NCBI GenBank assembly: GCA_019635285.1
Contig: JAHBZS010000002.1
Span: 1-64,000, forward strand
Source: Rubrivivax sp.
GTDB taxonomy: Bacteria; Pseudomonadota; Gammaproteobacteria; Burkholderiales; Burkholderiaceae_C
Direction: 5' to 3'
DNA length: 64,000 nt
The translations under genes and the position numbers were made by a program. The notes beneath the pieces were generated by a model. That model did no database searches and was not told the DNA's origin. It worked only from the letters and a program-made list of their open reading frames with translations. Shown one piece after another: positions 1-10,454 of the stretch; within the stretch, counting starts at the first letter, position 1, and every line of letters starts with the position of its first letter.

Positions 1-79
1 GAAGATCGCCTCTTCAGCTCGCCCACGCGGTTAAGCCGGCTGCTGGTGAAAGATCCAGGCTAGCGCGCCCGGCCGGCGC

Positions 80-778
80 TCAACCCTGGTAGGCCGCCAG
101 CCGTGGCATGTCGAGGATGTGGATATCGCGCTTGTCGACCTCGATCAGCCGCTCGGCTTCGAGCTCGCGCAGCACGCGCGAGAAGTATTCCGGCGTCAGC
201 GACAGGCGCGATGCCACGGTGGCCTTGCTCACCGGCAGCGACACCGTCAGCCCCGCGCTGCCGCTGCCTTCGCGCGCCTCGGGGTCGCGCAGCAGGTAGC
301 CGATGACGCGCTGCACGCCGTTCTGCAGCGCGTACGCCTGCACGTCGTGCACCAGCCCATGCAGCCGGCGCGACAGCCCGGCCAGCATGCTCAGCGCGAA
401 GCGCGGCTCGCGCTGCAACTCGTCGAACACCGCCGCGCGGCTCACCACCAGCAACAAGGCATCGGACAGCGCCTGCGCATTCACCAAATAGGGCTTGCCC
501 AGGAACATCAGCGCCTCGCCGAAGCTGTGGCCCGGCGCGATCAGTTCGATGACCTTCTCCTGGCCCGTCGGCGACAGCCCGAACAACTTGACCTGGCCCG
601 TGACGACGACGTGGAAGGCATCGCAGGGCTCGCCCTGGCGGAACACCATGTCGCCGCGCTCGCAGCGGCGCAACTGGCAGCCCTCGGCCACGCGCGCGGT
701 CTCCGCCGGGTCCAGGTCACTGAACAGCGGCAGTACCGACAAATAGCGCGGCACGTCGAAGCGGCGGGTGTCGAGCAT
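80..778 (-). CDS. dnr: Crp/Fnr-family regulator, Dnr/Nnr-like
   Basis: This 232-residue protein has the Crp/Fnr layout: an N-terminal cyclic-nucleotide-type beta-roll sensor (about residues 15-130), a dimerisation helix, and a C-terminal winged helix-turn-helix around SKATVASRLSLTPEYFSRVL. It lacks the N-terminal cysteine cluster that holds the Fe-S centre of true Fnr, so it fits the Dnr/Nnr branch, which is known to sense NO through heme. It sits beside the nir genes, and FNR/DNR-like palindromes lie upstream of it, between nirE and nirS, and upstream of the oxidase-like operon, so it is probably the local NO-responsive activator. The ATG at 778 was chosen because the sensor domain begins directly after it; the longer frame upstream is out-of-frame translation of nirE. 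Confidence 0.88.
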   Translation of the reverse strand: MLDTRRFDVPRYLSVLPLFSDLDPAETARVAEGCQLRRCERGDMVFRQGEPCDAFHVVVTGQVKLFGLSPTGQEKVIELIAPGHSFGEALMFLGKPYLVNAQALSDALLLVVSRAAVFDELQREPRFALSMLAGLSRRLHGLVHDVQAYALQNGVQRVIGYLLRDPEAREGSGSAGLTVSLPVSKATVASRLSLTPEYFSRVLRELEAERLIEVDKRDIHILDMPRLAAYQG

Positions 779-844
779 GAGTTCTCCTGCCCGCACATTC
801 TGCCAGAGCTTTGCCGCGCGGCGTCCGCGTGCGCCGCCGCGCTG

Positions 845-858
845 TTGGGCAATATCAA
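845..858. promoter_or_regulatory. candidate DNR/FNR box upstream of dnr
   Basis: The 14-mer TTGGGCAATATCAA has a perfect right half-site (ATCAA) and a degenerate left half (TTGGG against TTGAT). It lies 67 bp upstream of the dnr start codon, so it could mediate autoregulation. It is weaker than the site at 1791. Confidence 0.4.
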
Positions 859-906
859 GACAGATGGATGCCGCGGCGGCCGCCGCGCGGTGCGCGCCCG
901 CGCGGT

Positions 907-1728
907 TCAGGCCGGCGCGGTGCGCGCGCCGGTCGGCGCCAGTTGCTCGTGCAGGGCGACCACGCCGCCGATGAAGATCAGCGCCGGGGCACTCACCTGG
1001 TGCACCAGCGCCAGCGTCGGCAGCGTCTGCACCGTGCCGACGATGGTGCGCTGCGCCGGCAGCGTCGCCTGCTCGACCACCGCCGCCGGCGTGTCCGGCG
1101 GCAGCCCATGGTGGATCAGCTGCGCGCAGATCTGCGGCAACGCGGCCACGCCCATGTAGAACACCACCGTCTGGCGCGGCCGCGCCAGCTGGGCCCAGTC
1201 CAGCGCCGGCGCATCGGCGTCGCCGCCGCACAGGTGGCCGGTGGCCAGCACCAGGGTGCCGGCATGCTCGCGGTGCGTGAGCGGCAGCCCTGCGGCGGCG
1301 GCGGCACCCTGCGCGGCGCTGATGCCCGGGATGACCTCGAAAGGGATGCCATGCGCGCTCAGCGCCTGTGCCTCCTCGCCGCCGCGGCCGAAGATGAACG
1401 GATCGCCGCCCTTGAGCCGCAGTACCGGCTTGCCGGCGCGCGCCAGACGCACCATCAGCTCGATGATGCCCGCCTGCGTCAGCGTGTGGCGGCCGGCTTC
1501 CTTGCCGACATAGATGCGGTCGGCCTGCCGCGGCACCAGGTCGAGCACGTCCTTGCCGACCAGGTGGTCGTACATCACCAGGCTGCAGGCCTGCAGCGCC
1601 CGCGCCGCCTTCAGCGTCAGCAGCTCCGGGTCGCCCGGGCCGGCGCCGACCAGCGAGACCTTGGCCGGCCGCGCCGGCGGCCCGGCCGCGGCCGCGTCGA
1701 ATCGCAGTGGCTCGTCGAGCACGCTCAT
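907..1728 (-). CDS. nirE: uroporphyrinogen-III C-methyltransferase (NirE/CobA type)
   Basis: S-adenosylmethionine-dependent methylation of uroporphyrinogen III at C2 and C7 gives precorrin-2, the entry step to siroheme and heme d1. The 273-residue protein shows the N-terminal GAGPGDPELLTLKA motif, the YVGKEAGRH segment, the LKGGDPFIFGRGGEE loop and the VIPGISAA motif of the SUMT family. It has the SUMT domain only, with no CysG dehydrogenase/ferrochelatase part. It lies divergent from nirS and 128 bp from dnr. Linkage to the heme d1 genes makes NirE the best reading; a siroheme or B12 role cannot be excluded. Confidence 0.9.
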   Translation of the reverse strand: MSVLDEPLRFDAAAAGPPARPAKVSLVGAGPGDPELLTLKAARALQACSLVMYDHLVGKDVLDLVPRQADRIYVGKEAGRHTLTQAGIIELMVRLARAGKPVLRLKGGDPFIFGRGGEEAQALSAHGIPFEVIPGISAAQGAAAAAGLPLTHREHAGTLVLATGHLCGGDADAPALDWAQLARPRQTVVFYMGVAALPQICAQLIHHGLPPDTPAAVVEQATLPAQRTIVGTVQTLPTLALVHQVSAPALIFIGGVVALHEQLAPTGARTAPA

Positions 1729-1790
1729 GAAGCACCCTTCTCGGGGACCGATCGTCGGCCGATTGTCCGAAGCGGGCCGTGGGCGCTTCC

Positions 1791-1804
1791 TTGAACTGGT
1801 TCAA
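1791..1804. promoter_or_regulatory. DNR/FNR-type operator between nirE and nirS
   Basis: TTGAACTGGTTCAA is a perfect inverted repeat that keeps the TTGA-N6-TCAA core of Fnr/Dnr sites. It is 107 bp upstream of the nirS ATG and 63 bp upstream of the nirE ATG, so it could serve either or both divergent genes. Confidence 0.75.
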
Positions 1805-1850
1805 GGACCGGCGGGGTGCGGTGGGAGGAGCATCGCGGCGGTTCCGGTGA

Positions 1851-3626
<1,776 letters not shown>

Positions 3627-3681
3627 TCCATCCACCCCGTCGCGGCGCCGGCCGGCGCCGCACCCCACAAGGAGAGCCTGC

Positions 3682-3996
3682 ATGAGACATTCCCGCATCC
3701 TGCTCGTCGCGGCCCTGGCCGTCGCCACGGGAGGCGCCTGGGCCAGCCCCGAGGAGGCGATGAACAAGGCCGGCTGCATGGCCTGCCACGCCAAGGACAA
3801 GAAGCTCGTCGGGCCGTCCTTCAAGGACATCGCCGCCAAGTACAAGGGCCAGGCCGACGTCGTGCCGAAGCTGATGGAGAAGGTCCGCAAGGGCGGCTCC
3901 GGCGTCTTCGGCCCGGTGCCGATGGCGCCGAACCCGCCCGACAAGATCAACGATGCCGACCTGAAGTCGGCGGTCGAGTTCATCCTGAAGAGCTGA
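3682..3996 (+). CDS. nirM: cytochrome c551 (NirM-like)
   Basis: Small periplasmic class I cytochrome c of 104 residues, probably the electron donor to NirS. It has a signal peptide cleaved after AWA, one CMACH heme motif (C32, C35, H36) and a methionine ligand in the GPVPMAPNP loop, matching the c551/c552 family in length and order. A clear AAGGAGAG ribosome-binding site precedes the ATG. The gap to nirS is 55 bp. Confidence 0.93.
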   Translation: MRHSRILLVAALAVATGGAWASPEEAMNKAGCMACHAKDKKLVGPSFKDIAAKYKGQADVVPKLMEKVRKGGSGVFGPVPMAPNPPDKINDADLKSAVEFILKS

Positions 3997-4010
3997 GGCG
4001 GGAGCGCGGC

Positions 4011-4346
4011 ATGCGCGCCGCCTGCACGCTGATCATCGTGTCCGGATGGCTCGCCACCGCGGCGGGCGCGGCAGAGCCGAGCGTGCCGCGGCAGCAGGCG
4101 CTGGTGCGCATGGTGCGGCAGGACTGCGGCTCCTGCCATGGCATGCGCCTGACCGGCGGCCTGGGGCCCGCGCTGACGCCACAGGCGCTGGCCGACAAGC
4201 CTCTGGCGTCGATGACCGCGACCATCCTGCACGGCCGGCCGGGCACGCCGATGCCGCCGTGGCGTGCGCTGCTCGACGATGCCGACGCGCTGTGGATCGC
4301 CACGCAGCTGCAGCACGGCTTCCCCGAAGAGCCTCGGGCCCGATGA
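4011..4346 (+). CDS. nirC: c-type cytochrome NirC
   Basis: A 111-residue periplasmic monoheme cytochrome with a signal peptide and CGSCH (C39, C42, H43). The GGLGPALTP and GTPMPPW segments are the distal loop and methionine region seen in NirC. In other denitrifiers NirC can donate electrons to cd1 or serve in heme d1 maturation. Its stop overlaps the nirF start, so the two are translationally coupled. Confidence 0.9.
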   Translation: MRAACTLIIVSGWLATAAGAAEPSVPRQQALVRMVRQDCGSCHGMRLTGGLGPALTPQALADKPLASMTATILHGRPGTPMPPWRALLDDADALWIATQLQHGFPEEPRAR

Positions 4347-5536
4347 TGAAGCGGCGTCAATGGCTGCTGGGCGCGGCGTCGGCGCCGCTGCTGGCGGCGC
4401 AGGCCGCGCCTGTTGCCGAGAGCGGCCCGTCGCGCGGCAGCGGCGACCTCGGCGTCGTCGTGGCGCGCGCCCGCGGCGCGCTGGCGCTGGTCGATACCAG
4501 CCATCGCAGCGTGCTGGCCACGATCGAGGGCCTGGGCGACCTGTCGCATGCCTCGGTGGTGTTCTCGCGCGACGGCGGCACGGCCTATGTGTTCGGCCGC
4601 GACGGCGCGCTGACGCAGGTGAACCTGCTCGAGCGCCGCATCGAGCGCCGGGTGATGCAGGCCGGCAACTCGATCGGCGGTGCCATCTCGCAGGACGGCA
4701 CGCTGGTCGCCGCGCAGAACTACACGCCGGGCGGCATCAAGGTCTTCGATGCGCGCACGCTGGAACTGGTGGCCGACATTCCGGCCGAGTTCGCGCCGGG
4801 CCAGCGCTCGCGTGTCGTCGGCCTGGTCGACGTGCCGGGCAACCGCTTCGTGTTCTCGCTGTTCGATGCCGACGCGATCTGGGTCGCCGACCTGTCCGAT
4901 CGCACCCGGCCGCAGCTCACGAAGATCGAGAACGTCGGCCGCCAGCCCTACGACGCGCTGGTCACGCCCGACGGCCGCCACTACATCGCCGGCCTGTTCG
5001 GCGAGGACGGGCTGGCGCTGGTCGACCTGTGGGACGAGCCGTGGCGCGCGCGGCGCATCCTTGCCGGCTATGGCCGCGGCGAGCAGCCGCTGCCGGTCTA
5101 CAAGATGCCGCATCTGCGCGGCTGGGCGGTGGCCGGGCGCCACGCCTACCTGCCCGCGATCGGCCGGCACGAGGTGCTGGTGGTCGACACGCAGAGCTGG
5201 CAGGAAGTCGACCGCATCGCCGTCGCCGGCCAGCCGGTGTTCGTGATGGCGCGCCCCGACGGCCGCCAGGTGTGGGTCAACTTCGCGGTGCCCGACTACG
5301 ACCGCGTGCAGGTCATCGACACGTTGACGCGCCGCGTGCAACGCACGCTGGAGCCGGGCAAGGCGGTGCTGCACATGGAATTCACGCCGCGCGGCGAAGC
5401 GGTGTGGATCAGCTCGCGCGACGCCAACCGCGTGTCGGTGATCGACACGCAGCGCTTCACGACGCTGGCCCAGCTGGAGGTGGACGCGCCGAGCGGCGTG
5501 TTCTTCACCAGCCGCGCTGCGCGCACCGGGTTCTGA
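4343..5536 (+). CDS. nirF: heme d1 biosynthesis protein NirF
   Basis: This 397-residue protein resembles the d1 propeller of NirS but has no CxxCH motif, the hallmark of NirF, which acts late in heme d1 synthesis in the periplasm. The N-terminus MMKRRQWLLGAAS has a twin-arginine-like start followed by a hydrophobic stretch, consistent with export. Several WD-like blades are visible (for example ISQDGTLVAAQNY, VTPDGRHYIAGLF, KMPHLRGWAV). It starts within the nirC stop codon and ends 1 bp before nirDL. Confidence 0.93.
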   Translation: MMKRRQWLLGAASAPLLAAQAAPVAESGPSRGSGDLGVVVARARGALALVDTSHRSVLATIEGLGDLSHASVVFSRDGGTAYVFGRDGALTQVNLLERRIERRVMQAGNSIGGAISQDGTLVAAQNYTPGGIKVFDARTLELVADIPAEFAPGQRSRVVGLVDVPGNRFVFSLFDADAIWVADLSDRTRPQLTKIENVGRQPYDALVTPDGRHYIAGLFGEDGLALVDLWDEPWRARRILAGYGRGEQPLPVYKMPHLRGWAVAGRHAYLPAIGRHEVLVVDTQSWQEVDRIAVAGQPVFVMARPDGRQVWVNFAVPDYDRVQVIDTLTRRVQRTLEPGKAVLHMEFTPRGEAVWISSRDANRVSVIDTQRFTTLAQLEVDAPSGVFFTSRAARTGF

Positions 5537-5537
5537 C

Positions 5538-6560
5538 ATGGCCGCCGCGCTTGACGACCCGCTGGACCTGGCGCTGCTCAATGACTGGCAGCGCGGCTTC
5601 CCGCTGCAGTCCGAGCCGTTCGCGGCGATCGGCGCCGCGCTGGGTGTCGATGCCGCGGCGGTGATCGAGCGCTATCGCGCGCTGCAGGCGCGGGGCGCGC
5701 TGAGCCGCATCGGTGGCGCGTTCGGTGCCGGCGCCGGCGGTGCGGCGCTGCTGTGCGCGCTGGCCGTGCCGCCTGCACGGCTCGAAGCGGTGGCGGCGAT
5801 CGTCTCGGCGCACCCCGGCGTCAACCACAACTACGAGCGCGAGCACGAGAGGAACCTGTGGTTCGTCATCACCGGCGGCGACGCGGCGGCCGTGGCCGAG
5901 GCGGTGGATGCGCTCGAAGCCGCCTGCGGCCTGCGCGCACTGCGGCTGCCGATGCAGCGGGCCTACCGCATCGACCTGGGCTTCGACCTGCGCCGGGCGC
6001 TGGCCGCGCGCGGGCCCCGGGTGCGGCCGGTGGCCGCGCCGGTGCTGCCGCAGGACCGCGCCCTCGCGGCCTGCGTCGAGCACGGGTTGCCGCTGGTGGT
6101 GCGGCCGTTCGCCGCCTGGGGCGACGACTGCGCGCGCAGCGAGGCCGACGTGCTGGCCACGCTGCAGCGCTGGCTGGCGCAGGGCACGCTGCGCCGCTTT
6201 GGCGCCATCGTGCGCCATCACGAGAGCGGCTTCACGCACAACGCGATGACCGTGTTCGAAGTGCCCGACGCGCAGGCCGACGCCTGCGGCGCGCGGCTGG
6301 CGGTGCAGCCCGGCGTGACGCTGGCCTACCGGCGCGGCCGCGACGGGAGCTGGCCCTACAACCTGTACTGCATGGTGCACGGACGCGACCGCGATGCGGT
6401 GGCCGCAGCCGTCGACGCGGCGGTGGCTCGCGCCGGCCTCGACGGCTTTCCGCGCGCCATGCTCTTCAGCCGGCGCCGCTTCAAGCAGTGTGGCGCCCGC
6501 TATTTCGGCAGCGCGCCGCCGGCGCGCCAGCGCGTGGGAGACGCCCGTGTCACGGCCTGA
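5538..6560 (+). CDS. nirDL: siroheme decarboxylase, fused NirD-NirL
   Basis: A 340-residue protein made of two AsnC/Lrp-like modules. The N-terminal half (about 1-155, with HPGVNHNYEREHERNLWFVI) matches NirD. The C-terminal half (about 175-330, with RRFGAIVRHHESGFTHNAM and SWPYNLYCMVHG) matches NirL. NirD/L/G/H together decarboxylate the acetate side chains of siroheme to didecarboxysiroheme on the heme d1 path. Despite the DNA-binding-like fold these are enzymes. Fusion of nirD and nirL is known in several denitrifiers. Confidence 0.92.
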   Translation: MAAALDDPLDLALLNDWQRGFPLQSEPFAAIGAALGVDAAAVIERYRALQARGALSRIGGAFGAGAGGAALLCALAVPPARLEAVAAIVSAHPGVNHNYEREHERNLWFVITGGDAAAVAEAVDALEAACGLRALRLPMQRAYRIDLGFDLRRALAARGPRVRPVAAPVLPQDRALAACVEHGLPLVVRPFAAWGDDCARSEADVLATLQRWLAQGTLRRFGAIVRHHESGFTHNAMTVFEVPDAQADACGARLAVQPGVTLAYRRGRDGSWPYNLYCMVHGRDRDAVAAAVDAAVARAGLDGFPRAMLFSRRRFKQCGARYFGSAPPARQRVGDARVTA

Positions 6561-7053
6561 GGCCCAGGCCGGCGTCGCGGTCGACGCGCGTGATGCGCGG
6601 CTGCTGGAGCGGCTGCACGGCGACCTGCCGCTCACCGACCGCCCCTTCGCCGAGGTGGGCGCCGAGCTCGGCATGGGCGAGGACGAAGTGCTGGAGCGGC
6701 TGCGCCGCCTGTTCACGCTGGGCGTGCTGACACGCTTCGGCCCGCTGGTGCAGATCGAGCGCGCCGGCGGGCGCTTCGTGCTGGCGGCGCTCGAAGTGCC
6801 CGAACCGCGCTTCGACGAGGTGGCGGCGATCGTCAACGCCCTGCCCGAGGTGGCGCACAACTACCGCCGCGAACATGCGCTGAACATGTGGTTCGTGGTC
6901 GCTGCCGAGACGCCGGCGCTGTGCGACGCCGCGCTGGCCCGGGTCGGCGCGCTCACCGGCCTGGCGGTGCATGCTTTTCCGAAGCAGCGTGAGTACTTCG
7001 TCGAGCTGAGGCTGCCGCTGGCGGCCGACAGCGCTGCCAAGGAATCGCTATGA
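6547..7053 (+). CDS. nirG: siroheme decarboxylase subunit NirG
   Basis: A 168-residue AsnC-like heme d1 biosynthesis subunit. It carries the family segments RFGPLVQIERAGG and LPEVAHNYRREHALNMWFVV. The start is taken as GTG 6547, which overlaps the nirDL stop by 14 bp; translation from further upstream would read an unrelated arginine-rich frame inside nirDL, and no in-frame ATG lies nearer. It overlaps nirH by 4 bp. Confidence 0.88.
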   Translation: MSRPEAQAGVAVDARDARLLERLHGDLPLTDRPFAEVGAELGMGEDEVLERLRRLFTLGVLTRFGPLVQIERAGGRFVLAALEVPEPRFDEVAAIVNALPEVAHNYRREHALNMWFVVAAETPALCDAALARVGALTGLAVHAFPKQREYFVELRLPLAADSAAKESL

Positions 7054-7532
7054 AGCTTGCGGAGTTCGACCGCCGCCTGATCGCGGCCACGCAGAGCGGG
7101 CTGCCGCTGGTGCCGCGGCCCTACGAGGCCGTGGGCGCGATGCTCGGCGTCAGCGGCGAGGTGGTGCGCGAGCGCTTCGCGCAGATGCTGCACGACGGCT
7201 TGGTGCGGCGCATCGGCGCGGTGCCCAACCACTACCGCCTGGGCTACACCGCCAACGGCATGACGGTGTGGGACGTCGACGACGCGCGGGTCGACGCGCT
7301 TGGCGAACAGGTCGGCGCGCTGGCCGGCGTCAGCCACTGCTACCGCCGCCCGCGCGAGCTGCCGCGCTGGCCCTACAACCTGTACGCGATGCTGCACGGC
7401 CGCACGCGCGACGCCGTCGAGGCGCAGCGCGTGCAGATCCGTGCGCTGCTCGGCGATGCCTGCCGCGGCGACGAGGTGCTGTATTCGAGCGCGATCCTGA
7501 AGAAGACCGGCTTGCGCATCCGCGAGGACTGA
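7050..7532 (+). CDS. nirH: siroheme decarboxylase subunit NirH
   Basis: A 160-residue AsnC-like protein of the NirDLGH set, with RRIGAVPNHYRLGYTANGM and the RWPYNLYAMLHG signature shared with NirL. It starts in the nirG stop region (ATGA) and lies 5 bp before nirJ, so it is coupled within the heme d1 operon. The NirL-like sequence suggests it forms the active partner of NirG. Confidence 0.9.
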   Translation: MKLAEFDRRLIAATQSGLPLVPRPYEAVGAMLGVSGEVVRERFAQMLHDGLVRRIGAVPNHYRLGYTANGMTVWDVDDARVDALGEQVGALAGVSHCYRRPRELPRWPYNLYAMLHGRTRDAVEAQRVQIRALLGDACRGDEVLYSSAILKKTGLRIRED

Positions 7533-7537
7533 ATTTC

Positions 7538-8758
7538 ATGTTGCGTGTCTCCCACTACCTGCGGCTGCTGGCCGATGCCGAGCGCACGGGCTCGATGGCG
7601 CCGCCCCGCGCCGCTCGCGCGCCCGGCGGTCCGGCTGCCGGCCCGGTGGTCATCTGGAACCTGATCCGCCGCTGCAACCTGACCTGCAAGCACTGCTACG
7701 CGCTGTCGGCCGACCACGACTACGCGGGCGAGCTGGACACGGCCGATGTCTACCGCGTGATGGACGACCTGAAGGCGTACCGGGTGCCGGTGCTGATCCT
7801 GTCCGGCGGCGAGCCGCTGCTGCGCCCGGACCTGTTCGACATCGCCGCGCGGGCGCGCGCCATGGGCTTCTACGTCGGCCTGTCGAGCAACGGCACGCTC
7901 ATCGACGCGGCGATGGCCGAGCGCATTGCCGCGGCGAAGTTCGACTACGTCGGCATCAGCCTGGACGGCATCGGCGCGGTGCATGACCGCTTCCGCCGGC
8001 TGGTCGGCGCCTACACGCGCAGCCTGGCCGGCATCCGGCTGCTCGGTGAGCGCGGCGTCAAGGTCGGGCTGCGCTACACGATGACCATGCTCAACGCCGG
8101 CGAGCTGCCGTCGCTGCTGCAGCTGATGCGCGACGAGGGCGCGCAGAAGTTCTACTTCTCGCACCTCAACTACGCCGGCCGCGGCAACATCCACCGCGCC
8201 AAGGACGCGCAGTTCGCGGCCACGCGCCAGGCGCTGGACCTGCTGTTCGAGACCGCCTGGCGCGACGCGCAGGGCGACGTGCCGCGCGAGTACGTCACCG
8301 GCAACAACGACGCCGACGGCCCGTACCTGCAGCAGTGGGTGCAGCAGCGCTACCCGCAGTGGGCGCCGGCCTTGCGCGAGCACCTGGTCGCCTGGGGCGG
8401 CAACGCCAGCGGCGTCAACGTCGCCAACATCGACAACCTCGGCGACGTGCACCCCGACACGATGTGGTGGCACCACCGCTTGGGCAACGTGCGCGAGCGG
8501 CCGTTCTCGCAGATCTGGGCCGACACCACCGACCCGCTGATGGCCGGGCTGAAGGCCAAGCCCAGGCCGGTGCAGGGGCGCTGCGCGGCCTGTGCCCAGC
8601 GGGACATCTGCGGCGGCAACACGCGCGTGCGTGCGCAGCAGATCACCGGCAACCCGTGGGCCGAGGATCCGGGCTGCTACCTGGACGATGCCGAGATCGG
8701 CGTCGAAACGCACGGTGAGCGCATCGCGGTCACGCCCTTCGCGGCCGTGGGACGCTGA
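7538..8758 (+). CDS. nirJ: radical SAM heme d1 synthase NirJ
   Basis: A 406-residue radical SAM enzyme that removes propionates and installs the oxo groups of heme d1. The radical SAM cluster motif is CNLTCKHC (C46, C50, C53), followed by LILSGGEPLLRPD. The C-terminal SPASM-like region has CAACAQRDICGG and a final DPGCYL, giving ligands for an auxiliary Fe-S cluster as expected for NirJ. The ATG at 7538 directly follows nirH, and the stop is 1 bp from nirN. Confidence 0.95.
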   Translation: MLRVSHYLRLLADAERTGSMAPPRAARAPGGPAAGPVVIWNLIRRCNLTCKHCYALSADHDYAGELDTADVYRVMDDLKAYRVPVLILSGGEPLLRPDLFDIAARARAMGFYVGLSSNGTLIDAAMAERIAAAKFDYVGISLDGIGAVHDRFRRLVGAYTRSLAGIRLLGERGVKVGLRYTMTMLNAGELPSLLQLMRDEGAQKFYFSHLNYAGRGNIHRAKDAQFAATRQALDLLFETAWRDAQGDVPREYVTGNNDADGPYLQQWVQQRYPQWAPALREHLVAWGGNASGVNVANIDNLGDVHPDTMWWHHRLGNVRERPFSQIWADTTDPLMAGLKAKPRPVQGRCAACAQRDICGGNTRVRAQQITGNPWAEDPGCYLDDAEIGVETHGERIAVTPFAAVGR

Positions 8759-8759
8759 C

Positions 8760-10454
8760 ATGCGCTGGCTGGCGACGCTGGGCCGCGTGCTGCTCGCGGC
8801 GGGGCTGCTGGCGATGGGCCTGGACCTGGCGCGTGCCGCCGAGCCCGAGGCGCTGTACCAGCAGCACTGCGCCGCCTGCCACGGCGCAGCGCGCACCGGC
8901 GGCATGGGGCCGGCGCTGCTGCCGGAGAGCCTGGAGCGGCTGCGCCGCCCCGAGGCGATGAAGGTCATCGCCGAAGGCCGCACGGCGACGCAGATGCCGG
9001 GCTTCGGCGCACAGTTGAAGCCCGACGAGGTGGCCGCGCTGGCCGCCTGGATCTACACGCCGGTGACGCCCGCACCGGCCTGGAGCGACGCCGACATCCG
9101 CGCCTCGCGCGTGGTCGTCGCGGACGCGGCCACGCTGCCCGGCAAGCCGCAGTGGCGCGCCGACCCGATGAACCTGTTCGTCGTCGTCGAAGGTGGCGAC
9201 CATCACGTGTCGCTGGTCGACGGCGACCGCTTCGAACGCATCCACCGCTTCGAAAGCCGCTACGCGCTGCACGGCGGGCCGAAGTTCAGCCCCGACGGGC
9301 GCTTCGTCTACTTCGGCTCGCGCGACGGCTGGATCACCCAATACGACCTGTGGAACCTGACGGTAGTGGCCGAGGTGCGCGCCGGGCTGAACATGCGCAA
9401 CGTCGCGGTCAGCAGCGACGGCCAGTGGGTCATGGCCGCCAACTACCTGCCGCGCAACGTGGTGCTGTTCGATGCCGCCTTGAACCTGGTGCGCAGCATC
9501 GACGCCGCCACGGCCGACGGCAAGACGCGCTCGCGCGTGTCGGCGGTGTACGACGCCGCGCCGCGGCGCAGCTTCGTCGTGGCGATGAAGGACATCGCCG
9601 AGCTGTGGGAGATTTCGTACGACCCGAAGGCCGAGCCGATCTACGACGGCATGGTGCACGACTACAAGCTTGGCGAGGGGGTGTCGAAGCCGGGCTTCCT
9701 GGGGGTCCGGCGCACGCTGCTCGACGAGCCGCTGGACGACTTCTTCTTCGACCCGGCCTACCGCTTCGTGCTGGGGGCCACGCGGCCGAAGGCCGCTTCC
9801 CTGGAGGGGCCGAAGGCCGCTTCCCCGGAGCGGCCGAAGGCCGCTTCCCCGGAGGGGCCGAAGGCCGCTTCCCCGGAGGGGCCGAAGGCCGCCGTGTCGG
9901 ACGGGCCCAAGGCGGACGGCGCCGGCAGCGCGCAGGTGGTCGGCCTGGACATCCGGCGCAGGGTGGCGACCTTGCCCATCGCCGGCATGCCGCACCTGGG
10001 GTCTGGCATCAGCTTCGCCTACCGCGGCGCCACGGTGCTGGCCAGCCCGAACCTCAAGGACGGTGCCATCGACGTCATCGACCTGCAGAGCTGGAAGCCG
10101 GTGGCGACCATCGCCACGCCCGGCCCGGGCTTTTTCATGCGCAGCCACGAGGCCACGCCCTACGCCTGGACCGACTCGATGATGAGCCCGACCGCGAAGG
10201 ACACGCTGACGATCATCGACAAGCGCACGCTGCAGCCGGTGGCCAGCGTGCGCGAGCCGGGCAAGACGCTGGCGCACATCGAGTTCACGAAGGACGGCCG
10301 CTACGCGCTGGCCAGCCTGTGGGAGAACGACGGCGCGCTGATCGTCTACGACGCGCAGACCTTCAAGGAGGTCAAGCGCCTGCCGATGAGCAAGCCGGTG
10401 GGCAAGTACAACGTCTGGAACAAGATCACGCGATCGGAGGGGACCTCGCACTGA
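8760..10454 (+). CDS. nirN: dihydro-heme d1 dehydrogenase NirN
   Basis: A 564-residue periplasmic cytochrome with a signal peptide, a CAACH heme c motif followed by GAARTGGMGPALLP, and a NirS-like d1 propeller. NirN oxidises dihydro-heme d1 to the mature cofactor. It is closer to NirN than NirS in its short N-terminus and in the KYNVWNKITRSEGTSH end. An unusual insertion at residues 342-389 consists of tandem 8-residue repeats (RPKAASLE, GPKAASPE) placed between two propeller strands. Its 3' end overlaps the convergent ctaA-like gene by 29 bp. Confidence 0.92.
   Translation: MRWLATLGRVLLAAGLLAMGLDLARAAEPEALYQQHCAACHGAARTGGMGPALLPESLERLRRPEAMKVIAEGRTATQMPGFGAQLKPDEVAALAAWIYTPVTPAPAWSDADIRASRVVVADAATLPGKPQWRADPMNLFVVVEGGDHHVSLVDGDRFERIHRFESRYALHGGPKFSPDGRFVYFGSRDGWITQYDLWNLTVVAEVRAGLNMRNVAVSSDGQWVMAANYLPRNVVLFDAALNLVRSIDAATADGKTRSRVSAVYDAAPRRSFVVAMKDIAELWEISYDPKAEPIYDGMVHDYKLGEGVSKPGFLGVRRTLLDEPLDDFFFDPAYRFVLGATRPKAASLEGPKAASPERPKAASPEGPKAASPEGPKAAVSDGPKADGAGSAQVVGLDIRRRVATLPIAGMPHLGSGISFAYRGATVLASPNLKDGAIDVIDLQSWKPVATIATPGPGFFMRSHEATPYAWTDSMMSPTAKDTLTIIDKRTLQPVASVREPGKTLAHIEFTKDGRYALASLWENDGALIVYDAQTFKEVKRLPMSKPVGKYNVWNKITRSEGTSH
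9783..9902 (+). repeat. 24-bp tandem repeat array inside nirN
   Basis: Five head-to-tail 24-bp units start at 9783, 9807, 9831, 9855 and 9879. The first four are nearly identical (core GGCCGAAGGCCGCTTCC); the fifth diverges in its second half, and a partial sixth follows. The unit length keeps the reading frame, encoding (R/G)PKAASPE. The repeat is proline- and alanine-rich and probably a flexible loop. Confidence 0.95.

Noticed and set aside
1-79. Window start, searched for a gene end or terminator
   Set aside because: No convincing coding frame or hairpin is visible in these 79 bases.
9783-9902. Regular 24-bp repeats as a possible CRISPR array
   Set aside because: Units are directly adjacent with no spacers and keep the nirN reading frame.
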